A DNA stretch of 64,000 nucleotides, from assembly GCA_958296345.1 (NCBI GenBank), contig CATQIJ010000008.1, positions 1 through 64,000 on the forward strand, read 5' to 3'. The position numbers were made by a program, and so were the translations under genes. A model generated the notes under the pieces. The model had not been told where the DNA came from and made no database searches. It worked only from the letters and a program-made list of their open reading frames with translations. Shown piece after piece: positions 41,740-51,497 of this stretch (positions are counted from its first letter, which is position 1; every line of letters begins with the position of its first letter). The stretch comes from an uncultured Rhizobiaceae bacterium. GTDB taxonomy: Bacteria > Pseudomonadota > Alphaproteobacteria > Rhizobiales > Rhizobiaceae.

Positions 41740-42600
41740 ATGCATATGAATAAGAAAACACCACCAAAAACAATGAGCGATGAGCATAATAGCCATCATG
41801 CAGAATTGCGGCGTGCGCGCCGTGATGCAATGCAAGGCGGGAAAGATAAGCGTTACCCTCGCCACCCAAATGTAGCCCGTGACAATACAGATAAACTCTA
41901 TCTATATGGCCTTCACACGGTACGTCAGGCGCTAGCAAATCCTAATCGTAAGAAGCTACGCCTTTATGCAACGAAGAATGGCGTGCAACGGTTAGAATTT
42001 GATTTGATCGACGCACCAGACATTGAAGTTCTTGGTACATTCCCAAAAGAGCTCGACAAAATGGTCGGTTCCGATGCAGTGCACCAAGGAATGATCCTTG
42101 AAGTAGAACCGATTCCAACAAAAGAACTCAGCGATTTAAAAGAATGCGATCTATTACTCGTACTAGATCAAGTAACAGACCCGCATAATGTTGGTGCTAT
42201 CATGCGTTCAGCTGTAGCCCTTGGCGCAGGAGCTATCATTACAACAAGCAGATACTCACCAGTTGAAAGCGGCGTATTAGCCAAGTCCGCATCAGGAGCA
42301 TCGGACCTCTTAGATCATATTGAGGTCAAAAACCTCTCAGATGCTCTTGAAACCTTACATGAGAACGGCTTCTACACAATTGGTCTTGATAGCGAGGAAG
42401 CAATTCCATTTGAAAACATTAAGCCACAGCCAAAAATCGCGCTGGTTTTAGGAGCAGAAGGTAAAGGTTTGCGTGAAAGAACCCGTGAAACATGTAATCA
42501 ACTTGCAAAATTAGAGATGCCGGGCGAAATCAAATCACTAAATGTGTCTAATGCAGCTGCCTTGGCGCTATATATAAGCCGCCAAAAAATAATAAAATAA
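41740..42600 (+). CDS. rlmB: 23S rRNA (guanosine-2'-O-)-methyltransferase RlmB-like (SpoU/TrmH family)
   Basis: SPOUT-fold RNA methyltransferase with an N-terminal substrate-binding domain (LYLYGLHTVRQALANPNR). The three SpoU motifs are present: VTDPHNVGAIMRSAVALGA, ALVLGAEGKGLRERTRE and SLNVSNAAALALY. ATG 41740 is favoured by AAAGG seven bases upstream; ATG 41710 in frame lacks one. The gene is divergent from tRNA-Tyr/Gly, a frequent alphaproteobacterial neighbourhood. Confidence 0.92.
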   Translation: MHMNKKTPPKTMSDEHNSHHAELRRARRDAMQGGKDKRYPRHPNVARDNTDKLYLYGLHTVRQALANPNRKKLRLYATKNGVQRLEFDLIDAPDIEVLGTFPKELDKMVGSDAVHQGMILEVEPIPTKELSDLKECDLLLVLDQVTDPHNVGAIMRSAVALGAGAIITTSRYSPVESGVLAKSASGASDLLDHIEVKNLSDALETLHENGFYTIGLDSEEAIPFENIKPQPKIALVLGAEGKGLRERTRETCNQLAKLEMPGEIKSLNVSNAAALALYISRQKIIK

Positions 42601-42630
42601 AACCCCACCTTCAACAGAAGACAGGGTTTT
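42599..42630 (+). terminator. Terminator after rlmB
   Basis: Inverted repeat AAAACCC / GGGTTTT enclosing an inner CTTC-GAAG stem, starting at the rlmB stop codon. Because AAAA and TTTT flank it, it may act in both directions (rlmB and the convergent 42652-43254 gene). Confidence 0.7.
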
Positions 42631-42651
42631 AAAATTCGGCTAGAATGAAAC

Positions 42652-43254
42652 TTAGTCTAGTGTAATAATCTTTGGACCATTTAAACCATCATAGCTTGGC
42701 AAATTGTTATTAAGATACACGCCGGGCGTAATAATACGTGGTCCAGTTCCATCTTCATAAAGTCGATAACCACAATCATGTTTTGATGGACAATTAGAAG
42801 TAGCAAGAACATCAATACCTTGCGATGTAGAGACAAACTCAGACTCGACTACATTATTATTTAAAATTTCTACACGTTCTTTTTGCGTTAAAAAACGCCC
42901 ATTAGGACCTGTACGACGCGTAGAAGCTTTAAGGCGTCTTAGTCTGTTATTTTCCTGAACGCGAATGTTATGATGCGCAATCTGTCTTTTGCGTTTCTCT
43001 ACTCGGTTATAATATGGCTTTTGATAATGGCGCTTAACCTTACCAAGGCGAACGCCAGATCGAGATGTAGTAACTCTCTTGATAAGCGCAGAGGGAGCTT
43101 TGACTCGCACACCTTTGATTGTTGCACCAGAGTGATAACCTTCAGCTCTAGTTTCAGTATTAGAAACAAACGATTCAGATGTAAAAACGATAAGCGCTAA
43201 AACAAATGATAGTGACAGACCACTTAAACGTAACATATAAGATGATAAATGCAT
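42652..43254 (-). CDS. Secreted basic protein of unknown function
   Basis: 200-aa protein. ATG 43254 follows an AGGAG Shine-Dalgarno. It has a signal peptide (MLRLSGLSLSFVLALIVFTS) followed by a very basic central region (KRHYQKPYYNRVEKRKRQIAHH) and a C-terminal part with a Cys pair (SNCPSKHDCGYRLYED) and the repeated sense of GPRIITPGVY and GPKIITLD. I recognise no family. It is the last core-side gene before the island boundary. Confidence 0.65.
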   Translation of the reverse strand: MHLSSYMLRLSGLSLSFVLALIVFTSESFVSNTETRAEGYHSGATIKGVRVKAPSALIKRVTTSRSGVRLGKVKRHYQKPYYNRVEKRKRQIAHHNIRVQENNRLRRLKASTRRTGPNGRFLTQKERVEILNNNVVESEFVSTSQGIDVLATSNCPSKHDCGYRLYEDGTGPRIITPGVYLNNNLPSYDGLNGPKIITLD

Positions 43255-43376
43255 GACGACTCCTAACAATTCATACCAATATAGTCTGGATTTAATATTC
43301 AACATATGAGCCAAGACAAGCAGAAGCAATATACGTACGTATTATTAGATTGAGTACTTAGAATTCATAAAGTGAA

Positions 43377-43392
43377 AATGGCGCCCCCACAC
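43377..43392 (+). repeat. Left attachment repeat of the island
   Basis: AATGGCGCCCCCACAC matches 63417-63432 except for C instead of T at position 6. The right copy includes the acceptor 3' strand and CCA of tRNA-Thr, so this copy is the displaced half-site. Confidence 0.75.
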
Positions 43393-43488
43393 TGCCAAAC
43401 TATAGGTGGCTTCGTGACAGAATATCGCCCCTAACACACTGATATAATTATCATTATTTTTCCTGCTTAAATCCGAGAGGTCTCGGAA

Positions 43489-43509
43489 TGTAGTGCAATT
43501 TGTAGTGCA
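43489..43509 (+). promoter_or_regulatory. Putative recombinase arm-type sites, left end
   Basis: Two perfect copies of TGTAGTGCA at 43489-43497 and 43501-43509 (period 12), directly upstream of the integrase gene. The same pair occurs at the right end, 63298-63318. Symmetric placement inside both attachment repeats suggests integrase or excisionase binding. Confidence 0.65.
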
Positions 43510-43522
43510 TCAGGAGAAGGCA

Positions 43523-44855
43523 ATGGTCGCTTCACATCTCAAGCAACGAAACGGCTGGTGGTATTATCAGCGCCGTCGCCCAGATGAATATGAAGCTGTG
43601 GAACCTCGGAAAATAATCGCCTTTGCCCTGCGAACCAAAAATGCGGCTGAAGCACGACTAAAAGCTGCGCGTATCAGCTATGATTTAGAGCAAGAGTGGA
43701 CCGCAGCGATCACGCGTCGAACCGCACTGCAAGCGGACGCCAGTACCCTTAAACACAAGGCCGCTCAAGAATTCCAAAGGGAGCTCGGATTTGAACCAAA
43801 ACAAGCTGATAGCATTGATGGAGATGAACTGGTCGAGCGCCTACGCGCCCTCTTATCAGGTAGTTTTTCAGCTACGGAACAGGCTGCCGCTATCGGCTTA
43901 ACAACAATGCCCAAAATCTCAATGAGCGAGGCATTAGAACGATTTTGGGACCACATCAAAGATGAATGGATGGATCAGTCTCATGATCAGCAACGCGGAA
44001 AACGGAACATCTATCAAAAATCTATTCGAAACTTTGAAAAGCCGTTGGGAAAATATCTTTTTTTGATGTCCAAAGATCAGACGCACTAAAGTTTCGGTCT
44101 TGGTGGATGGAAAGGTTGGCCAATGAAGGCCTTAAACCTTATACGGGCAATCGTGAAATTAATTCACTTAGGCGTTTGTAAACCGTCAATTTTGATATCG
44201 AAGCAATAGAAAAGCCAAATCCGTTTCATCGAGTTCGGTTAAAGGAAACAGCCGAAGTTACCCGCATACCGCTGACTGAGGATCAAATTCGCGTCCTTAT
44301 CAAACCGGAGTCTTTGCCAAAGCTTGAGTATAGATTTCAGCGTCTGATACGGTTGCTGGTCAACACCGGAATGCAGCCAGTAGAAGCTATTGGTCTGGAG
44401 CTGGAGGATATCGTTCTTGATCATGAAGTACCTCATGTCCATGTCCGCAAGAACAAAACGCGAGGCCTGAAAACCCACCATTCAGAACGTCAGATCCCGT
44501 TGCTCGGGGTGTCACTTATAGCGGCAAAGGAAGTAGTTTTAGATGGAGGTTGGGGGCCTCGATTGGGAAAAATATGTATGCAACATCAAGCATAAATAAA
44601 TCCATACGGGAAAGCGGCGTCATCCCTGATAAACGACAAAGCCTCTACAGTCTGCGGCACTGGTTTCAAGATCAACTAACCAAACTTGATGTAATCGACC
44701 GCGCCCAAGCTCAGCTGATGGGGCATCGTTTTCATCGGCCAAAATATGGTTATGGCAAGGAGCTTTCAGAATTAAGGGATATCATATCACAGATTTTCGA
44801 TCTGAGTTTAAGCAGCCTGTCACGAGCCGATTTTATTTTTCCGTGTCTATTGTAA
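43523..44855 (+). pseudogene. Tyrosine recombinase (integrase) of the island, inactivated
   Basis: ATG 43523 (MVASHLKQRNGWWYYQRRRP) is preceded by AGGAGAAGG. The N-terminal arm-binding/core domain reads to about 44056, where a seven-T run shifts the frame (next frame FDVQRSDALKFRSWWMERLANEG). A TAA follows at 44179-44181 in that frame. The catalytic domain resumes (TEDQIRVLIKPESL) but the first catalytic Arg is replaced: NTGMQPVEAIGL where TGxR is expected. A further shift near 44570 leads to YSLRHWFQDQL and the MGHRFHRPKYGYG end, keeping His/Arg/His/Tyr. Several lesions of different kinds make true inactivation likely. Confidence 0.85.
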
Positions 44856-45106
44856 GTTTCTTCAAGTTTTTCAAACAATTTCAGAATCTCAAATTCACAA
44901 TCAGCCCCCTCGCCCTCCATCAGGCTTAGAAGAAGTTGACTCATTTCTTCGAACTCTTTCTGTTTCAGCCTTTTCATAGCGCAGAAAGTATGTCGTTTGG
45001 CATACCTGCATAAGGGACATTGAATCGTTGGCCTTGACGATTTGTCGTTCCTATTTCTGCCTTTAATAGCGTTCTAGGCTTTATCAGATCTTTAAAGGAG
45101 GTTTAG

Positions 45107-45328
45107 ATGTTCAAGAGCCGCAAGCAGTTTGATTTAGGCGTTCTGTTTAGAAATCTAAAAGAGGTAAACCGCCTCATGTATGACGAAATACGTGGGAGCG
45201 ATACGGTCCAGGATGATCATGAACTTTCACGACAGGTGGAATATATATCCGTTCTGACAAAGCAGCTTGAAAGTACCATATGCTCGCGGCATGTAGATTT
45301 TGAATTATCGTGGAAAGACTACGTTTGA
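45107..45328 (+). CDS. Small protein of unknown function
   Basis: 73-aa acidic protein with a strong AGGAGG Shine-Dalgarno eight bases before ATG. It is helical with no membrane segment (FKSRKQFDLGVLFRNLKEVNRLMY). No family was recognised. It stands alone between the broken integrase and the second recombinase. Confidence 0.55.
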   Translation: MFKSRKQFDLGVLFRNLKEVNRLMYDEIRGSDTVQDDHELSRQVEYISVLTKQLESTICSRHVDFELSWKDYV

Positions 45329-45413
45329 GCGCCTGCAACTCAAACCACTTCGGTATTTTATTCAATAAAAACAATGCACTAAGGGTTCTCTAGCAACCCG
45401 TGCCTGCCTTCAA

Positions 45414-45438
45414 GTGTCGCTTTTACTGAAAGCGACAC
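45414..45438. repeat. Perfect 10-bp inverted repeat upstream of the second recombinase
   Basis: GTGTCGCTTT and AAAGCGACAC separated by five bases. No T-run follows on the plus strand, so it is not a standard terminator. It lies 183 bases before the compact recombinase and might be its binding or attachment site. Confidence 0.5.
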
Positions 45439-45620
45439 CCACAAGGCCGTTTGTTTGACAGTTTTTTTTCCATCGGACATAATTTTAGTGACTGCATGAC
45501 CGCTCTATAACCCAAAAACACAGCAAAATCATCACTTTTGTGATCTGTACAGGGAAAATAGCGCACGCTTTCAATAAAGGCGGGCCTGGGGATGCGGTTA
45601 AATTTTCTCATCCCTTACCC

Positions 45621-46247
45621 ATGACCACCCATGATCATCCTTGGAACAAGGATCGTGCCGTTGGACAAAAAAGACCGTTCACAACCCAACATATTATCCT
45701 GCTGACACAACGCTTAGACAATGATCGTCGCCTGAAAGAAATGGCCCTATTTTGCCTAGGTATTGATACGATGCTGCGTGGTTCAGACCTGTTACGATTG
45801 GTTGTGCGCGATGTCATGGACTGCGATGGGGGCCCCAAGGCTGAATTTACTTGGTCGCAGAAGAAAACTGGGAAGCCCGTTGTAACGGCGATTACTCCGT
45901 TCACGCAGCTGGCTGTCAGGCGCTACATCTCGCAAAGCAATTTAAAGCGTGACGATCTTCTATTCACTGCCCAGAGAGGCGATGGCGGCAAGCCAATTAC
46001 AACCAATTACCTGCGTCGTTTAGTGAAAAAATGGGCAGTTGAGTTAGGGCTAGGCCCTGAAAATTACGCCGCTCACAGTCTTCGGCGGAGCAAACCTTCC
46101 CACTTATATGCTCAAGGCGTGAAACCGGAAATGCTACGCCTGTTGCTCGGGCATACAAGCCTGCAATCCACTCAAGAATATCTCGGCATTGATCAAGGCG
46201 AAGCGCTGGCGCTCGCCCAGAAATATGATTGTTTCAAGGAGACCTAA
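45621..46247 (+). CDS. Compact tyrosine recombinase
   Basis: About 208 aa from ATG 45621 (MTTHDHPWNKDRAVGQKRPF). It lacks an arm-binding N-terminal domain but has a full catalytic set: Arg in MLRGSDLLRL, Lys in SQKKTGKP, HSLRR, LLGHTSLQST and the Tyr nucleophile in QEYLGI. Such short recombinases are common in proteobacterial islands and plasmids. Its stop is followed after one base by the next ATG, so it heads an operon with three unrecognised genes. The longer frame from 45540 includes a non-conserved leader. Confidence 0.88.
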   Translation: MTTHDHPWNKDRAVGQKRPFTTQHIILLTQRLDNDRRLKEMALFCLGIDTMLRGSDLLRLVVRDVMDCDGGPKAEFTWSQKKTGKPVVTAITPFTQLAVRRYISQSNLKRDDLLFTAQRGDGGKPITTNYLRRLVKKWAVELGLGPENYAAHSLRRSKPSHLYAQGVKPEMLRLLLGHTSLQSTQEYLGIDQGEALALAQKYDCFKET

Positions 46248-46248
46248 A

Positions 46249-47306
46249 ATGCGTCAACATCGCACAAACACGCTTAACCCTATTGGCCGTCAGACTGGTC
46301 AAAACACCCCAAAGTCAAACTTTTTTTGTCAAGAAAATTTGACAAAACCACTGATTCCCCTAGAAAATAATGATAAGTATTCACTTTCTTCCAAAATGGG
46401 AAACCTCGACAAATCCGCACTCGCTGGAGCACTTATGATGGGTGGAGCCGCGCTGGCCACGCCAGCGCTCGCCGAACAGTCAAAGCTTGATATGTTGACT
46501 GATCCAGCTCTGACCGAACAAATGATCCGGACGAGCGGCTTCATGATCCCTGACGCGGGAGAAGGTGCCGTAATCGGAATTCCTATCGGCGGTGGGAACT
46601 ATCAGATGGTGGAACGTTTCAGTGTGACGCCAGACTCCGTCGAGGACATACCTCTGGCCTCAGGCAGTTCACAGCTTTTACAACCCGGAAGCAACGCGAA
46701 GCCTGCCAAATTTATCAGCACGATGATCCAGAAAAGCGTCTTGATATCGGCGAAGATTACACGGAAGGGCTTTATGAACCGCAGCAGGTTTGTTCGTATC
46801 GAGTGGCACTAAGCGATGAACAAATTACAACACTGGCCAATGGCCAGATGCGGATCAACGAATTTTTCCCGACCATCGGGGGCACTTTTACCGTGGCATC
46901 AGCGGATGGCGACACGGAAACCTTTGATGTCATTCCCGCTGTGGGAGGACGTGAAATTACCGATCCTATCCAAGTGGCGACCTATAATTTGGACCCCGCT
47001 GTCAATCGAGCGCTGCACTTAAACACCGCCAAAGTCTGGCTGGCGTGTTGGGAACCAGATCCAAGTAGCGACAGTGTTGATAGTTTTGACTTTCCAGGGA
47101 GAGACGCACTACAGGACCTAAGGGCCTGTAGTGCCGCAAAGCTGGATGCCGTAGAAACAACGAGGGACATTCGCGTGGCGGTAGCCACTGCAAGAGCCGA
47201 CCAAGCTGAAGCCGCAGCCGATCAAGCCGCTTTGGACGCCGCCAGTGCAGTGCGTGACAGTGAAACGTCTCAATCAATACTGGATATTCTGCGCGGCAGA
47301 GATTAA
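46249..47306 (+). pseudogene. Unrecognised cargo protein with internal signal-like segment, one-base frameshift
   Basis: ATG 46249 follows the recombinase stop directly. The first ~48 residues are basic and low in structure; then MGNLDKSALAGALMMGG and an Ala-rich stretch ending ALA-EQ look exactly like a signal peptide, so ATG 46396 may be the true start. The following region (DPALTEQMIRTSGFMIPDAGEGA, IGGGNYQMVERF) is soluble. Near 46720 the frame shifts by one missing base and continues HDDPEKRLDIGEDYTEG into INEFFPTIGGTFTVASADGD and a C-terminal Ala-rich coiled coil ending ILRGRD. About 350 aa restored. Family not recognised. Confidence 0.55.
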
Positions 47307-47359
47307 TTTCAAATTTGGGGCTAACTATGCTATAATAATGGGAAATTCTCATTTTAGGT

Positions 47360-49330
47360 ATGAAATTCTACTCTCGCTTTCAGCTTGAAGATCAGGCAAA
47401 TCGCTTCGTCTATAACGAACTGCGCCCGATACTGCCCCCCTGAAAGTAGATGATATTGAAGATCTAAACGATGTTCAGCGCAGCGAGGAAGAGCTGGCCG
47501 AAGCGCAGGCGGCGGTCGCTCGGGCCAATAAATGGAGAATCCCGCGATTTAACCCTTAAGGCGCTTAAAGAGCTTAATGCTGATGGTCGCTTTACGATGG
47601 CCGATGTGAAAGAGCTTGATGCTTTTACGCCCATTATTAAGGCGCGTTTAGACTCGCAAAAAGCAGACACCCTATCAGCGGCCACCGAAGATTTAGGCCT
47701 TGGTCTGGCTAGCGTGGATCCCATCCCAACCGATGACTTGGGGTTAGGTCTGGCCGCCGTTGATGATGCTGGTCTGGGATTAGATTTGCCAACGGTAGCC
47801 GCGACGGATCAAACGGTTATTGGGAGTGCAGGAGACGATGACCTTGGACTGGGCTTGCCAAGTGCGCCTTCGGATTCAGTTCCATCGGAAACTGAAGATC
47901 TCCCGTTTTCGCCTAGTGAAGACCGTTGTCGTGACTGTGTCATAAATTTTGTCAGCGATTTTGAGAGTCAGCCTTCGATCCTTCAAGCCAAATTGGTTTC
48001 ACGCTTGGTAGATTTAGAAAATGCCGCTCAATGTCCAAGTGATGAAATCGATGAAACCATCGTGCGTGATGAATGTGCTAAGGAAATTAGAAAATTCGAT
48101 ACAATAGCGGATGATGGCGCTCAGGTGGACACCGAACAGCAGAGGGAAGATTCGGCTGTAGCTGATGAGGCGGAACAGCGCGATATCGAAGAGGCCGCCG
48201 ATGCAAAAAATGCGGAAACCCAGTTACATATTAAGGAGTATTTAGATAATTTAGGCGGCCAGTTGACTCTCAGTCAAATAGAGGAAGCCCTCACGAAATG
48301 TTCCCAGTATGAAGATCAGGACGCTTATGCCAATGTCTCTTCGGCTTTGAACCAGGTTAAAAACGACCTACGAAGCGTCAACTCAATCGTGCCCCCCGAT
48401 AATCCAGAGGAAGCCGCAGTTCTGCGTACTATCATCGCTTCAACGCCGGTTGACTGGCGCGCCCCGTCGCCCGCCGTTCGATATCAAGCCATTATTACGG
48501 CCACTGACGCCGGTAATTTATCAGAGGATACCAAACGACGCGCGCAAGCAGCCTTAGGAATTCGGTTAGCCACGCCGCCACGCATCAATTCTGGAAGCGA
48601 TGTCGAAGACGCCCTGGCCAATGGCCGAGGAACGGAAACCCGCTATCGAACCGAACGGGTCGAAGAGCCCCCTGGCTCGGGGCAGTACGTCTCAAAGCAA
48701 GTGCCTTATGATGTGCCGCTGGATTTTGACGAAGATAATCCACTGGAGGTTCGACCAGGTGTTGACGCCTACAAAAAAGGAAATCGCGAGATCATGAAAG
48801 CAACGGCGGGTCACAACGTCCCCGCCGAAATCGATGTGACCGGTTGGAGCGCCGAACAAAAAGGCGATTTAGCAGAAGTTATGTAATTTTGGACGGCCAC
48901 TGAAACTGTCGGGATGACCGGATTTGTTCAAGATATTTATGGTCTGAATTTTGGCGAAAGCACCGCTTTCAACCCGCAGCAAATCCGAAATATGAAACAG
49001 GTCATAACTTACGCTTTCGGCGGATTTGAAGGTCATGATGGCGATATCGGAAGCTTTGACCGCCAGATGGGATTGATTCAGTATCAAGCGCGTCTTGTGT
49101 CGGAGACCGAAACCGCAACTGGGATGGAAAATGACCAATCCAGTACCCAAAGTATGGCGGAACGTCTGGGCTTAAAAACGGCTAAAGGCGACATAAATAA
49201 TGACGTTATTCGTGCCTTTGGCGCTTATACGCTCTCAACCTATGGCACCGGCGAAGCCAGTACGGCAGAAGTCCAAGCCCACCTACATGGCCTTTTCCCA
49301 AGCCAAGTAGCCGCTCCTGAAATTACATAA
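47360..49330 (+). pseudogene. Large unrecognised cargo protein with DLGLGL repeats, interrupted
   Basis: About 656 codons when frames are joined. ATG 47360 (MKFYSRFQLEDQANRF) reads to a CCCCCC run near 47437, then the next frame (LKVDDIEDLNDVQRSEEELAEAQ) to about 47535, then a third frame to 48886, where an in-frame TAA (48884-48886) precedes FWTATETVGMTGFVQDIYGLNFGE ending at 49330. Residues around 80 (ELNADGRFTMAD) fit a 12-residue EF-hand/dockerin-like calcium loop. Four copies of DLGLGL or close variants follow in an acidic linker. The rest is helical with Cys pairs (DRCRDCVINFV). I do not recognise the family. Confidence 0.55.
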
Positions 49331-49339
49331 CCCAATTAT

Positions 49340-49552
49340 ATGACGACAACCCAAGACCGAATTCGTACTTTGCTCAGCCGCAACCTATTCTTGAAGCCCC
49401 AAGTCAAAGCAGATTTATTGGCCGCGACAGAAGAAAAACAGGCCGAAATATTGCCCATGCTCGAAGACATGGACCACGAACAAACCAAGACGTTCCGAAA
49501 AGCCGTTGATCGAGAGCCAAAACTGTTTGAAAAATGGGGGTCAAGCGATTGA
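49340..49552 (+). CDS. Small helical protein, last gene of the recombinase operon
   Basis: 70-aa charged, helical protein (TTTQDRIRTLLSRNLFLKPQ, ILPMLEDMDHEQTKTFRKAV) starting nine bases after the preceding stop. No signal peptide or membrane segment. It resembles no family that I can name; its spacing suggests translation together with the two upstream genes. Confidence 0.55.
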   Translation: MTTTQDRIRTLLSRNLFLKPQVKADLLAATEEKQAEILPMLEDMDHEQTKTFRKAVDREPKLFEKWGSSD

Positions 49553-49580
49553 AAAACATCGATAGGCATATCTGAATGGT

Positions 49581-49985
49581 CTATTCGTCAACAGGAACGC
49601 CAATTAAAGCTTTAGCCATCAATATTTGATCTAACGCCTGTTTTGAGTCTGGATCTGGCCGCCATTTGCACGCCTGGTTGATATCCAGAGCGGCCGCATC
49701 AAGAGCCCCCACAATTACGTCAAGACCTTCAACGGGAATGGCGATGGTTCTGTGTTCAAGCAGAGGTTCCCCATCGTAGTCATGATCCGCTTTATAATGG
49801 ACAACGGCTTCCTCAAGACTTCCTTCAAATTTTGGAACGACATCACGCACGCGAGCTGAGTAATCATGCACAATCACAATCACGTTAAGGGCATTTTCGG
49901 CAAAGCTGACTTCGTAGTGAAAAGACCGGTCACTGTGGCGGGCTGCTTCTTTGGTCAGATAAACAGAGCCTGGGCACTTTTTCAT
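49581..49985 (-). CDS. Hypothetical protein
   Basis: 134-aa soluble protein with N-terminal MKKCPGSVYLTKEAARHSDRS and a body of alternating strands and helices (NALNVIVIVHDYSARVRDVV, HRTIAIPVEGLDVIVGALDAAAL). It is convergent with the recombinase operon, ending 29 bases from it. No family recognised; composition and codon use fit the island. Confidence 0.5.
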   Translation of the reverse strand: MKKCPGSVYLTKEAARHSDRSFHYEVSFAENALNVIVIVHDYSARVRDVVPKFEGSLEEAVVHYKADHDYDGEPLLEHRTIAIPVEGLDVIVGALDAAALDINQACKWRPDPDSKQALDQILMAKALIGVPVDE

Positions 49986-50193
49986 TTGGGCGACGGTTGC
50001 GGCTGCAAAATCGCCTGCTTCAAATCTTGGTGCGGACCAAGCCTTGTCTGTTGCTGCCTTTAAGTCATGGATTACACCGTGTGGTCCATTGGGATAGCCA
50101 TGATGATGGCGGTAAATGTCAAAGCAATCATTATATCGGAGACAGTCAGGGTTGCACGTGTGCTCATAAAATAGGGGTTAAATTCAAAGGGCC

Positions 50194-50472
50194 TTACCAC
50201 CAGCAAGAGTAGACGACTTTTTCACGTGTCTCCAAGATGGCTTTGGCCCATTTGCAGAAAGCCAGGTCTTGTTCGCGATATTCAGCCGCAGATTCATCTT
50301 GAAACTGATGACCATAAAAGAAACCGCCCGGGCTTTCAGGCAGTTTGCCTGCCACAACCAGTATTTCGAGTGCGGCTATGTCGTCGGCATCTAAGACGAG
50401 TTCCCCACAATTGAGGTCAACATCATCTTGCCCAGTTTTATCAACAAAAAGTCTTTCCATAAATTCCTGCAA
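50194..50472 (-). CDS. Small plasmid/ICE-type protein
   Basis: 92-aa protein (or 88 aa from ATG 50460). The pattern LDADDIAALEILVVAGKLP, a Gly-Phe-Phe turn, then DLAFCKWAKAILETREKVVYSCWW resembles small proteins that commonly accompany DUF3768 genes on alphaproteobacterial plasmids and islands. Function unknown. Located upstream of the 49581-49985 gene on the same strand. Confidence 0.65.
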   Translation of the reverse strand: MQEFMERLFVDKTGQDDVDLNCGELVLDADDIAALEILVVAGKLPESPGGFFYGHQFQDESAAEYREQDLAFCKWAKAILETREKVVYSCWW

Positions 50473-50568
50473 TCGCGCGTGTTTCCGCCATACGAATTCG
50501 GGGTTCTCAGCACTTTCGGATGTGTAGGCATATTGATCAAGGCCTATGATTTTATGGATAAATGGTAT

Positions 50569-50937
50569 CTAATATTCGTTTGGAAGCAGTATGGTCATCA
50601 CACGCTTTGTGACAGCAGGATCACTGGGATCCAGCGAGCCATATTCTAGGTTTTGGTCAAAAGCATCAATTTTGAACCAGATTACATGGTCTGAAATTTG
50701 AACGCTCCCAAATTCCCGCGTGCCGTATGGATCGTTTCCTTCATAAAATGCGTCAAATGACTGGATTGCTTGGAAAGCCCGTATGACAATTGCATTTGGC
50801 AAAGCCCTAAAGCCTTGGGTCAACACAATCTGACCGCCTTCAAACGTCTGTCGGAATCGATCATTGAGATCACGGCATCTTTGATCTTTGTCGCTTAGAT
50901 TTTCATGTTCAGGCGCATGGTCATAGGTTTCGCACAT
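50569..50937 (-). CDS. DUF3768-family protein
   Basis: 122-aa protein matching the DUF3768 family: LNDRFRQTFEGGQIVLTQGFRALP, FDAFYEGNDPYGTREFGS, HVIWFKIDAFDQNLEYGSLDPSDPAVTKRVMTILLPNEY. The family is characteristic of accessory elements in Rhizobiales and Rhodobacterales and has no known activity. It is first in a minus-strand run of three small genes. Confidence 0.85.
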   Translation of the reverse strand: MCETYDHAPEHENLSDKDQRCRDLNDRFRQTFEGGQIVLTQGFRALPNAIVIRAFQAIQSFDAFYEGNDPYGTREFGSVQISDHVIWFKIDAFDQNLEYGSLDPSDPAVTKRVMTILLPNEY

Positions 50938-51167
50938 CGGATTTTGGATAAGTCATCGCCATCCTAACAAGGGCCATCCAAGCCGTCGAACTTTGTACAA
51001 ATGCCAAGCGTTGTTTCAGGGCATGCCTTGTTGGGACCGGAAAAGAAACACCTCAAGCTACCACGCCTGGTCTGGCGAAAAGGATTTGCCCCTTCGGGTT
51101 CCTCCTTGACGCCCGCCCTTACGGGCGTGGTGCGTCGGTGCTGTCTTATCCTTTAACCCAACCAGAC

Positions 51168-51469
51168 ATGACAAACACAACCCAACAGCTTCAGCAAAAC
51201 TGCCGTAGTATCGCGAACGATCTTGGCGAGCCGAGCGAAACGCTTGCTTATGAAATCCGTGATAGCGCCCTCGACATTGAATTTACCATCGGACAACGTG
51301 GCCAGTTCCTGGGCGCACGTTTGTTGGTCGCATTTGGCGGCCCAATATTTGGATCAATACCCGGCACGACCGCGTCGAAGGGTCTTGGGGGGAACGATGT
51401 GAATTTCGCTATGACGATGTGAACGATTTACATGGGGCTTGCGAAGATCTGTATGACTGCATGCGATAG
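51168..51469 (+). pseudogene. Small mobile-element protein, one-base frameshift
   Basis: ATG 51168 (MTNTTQQLQQNCRSIANDLG) leads to ARLLVAFGGP, after which the frame is lost near 51350. The next frame gives NIWINTRHDRVEGSWGERCEF and DDVNDLHGACEDLYDC to a stop at 51469. The joined pattern GGPNIWINTR...VEG is typical of a small protein family of rhizobial plasmids. The span of 302 bases is one short of 101 codons, so one missing base explains it. Confidence 0.65.
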
Positions 51470-51497
51470 CCTGCCTGCGCCGCAGGATGCTGCTGCG

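Noticed and set aside
44750-44977. Minus-strand 75-codon ORF (MKRLKQKEFEEMSQ) overlapping the integrase end
   Set aside because: It overlaps the integrase C-terminus, has no ribosome-binding site, and no recognisable domain; it could be real but cannot be supported.
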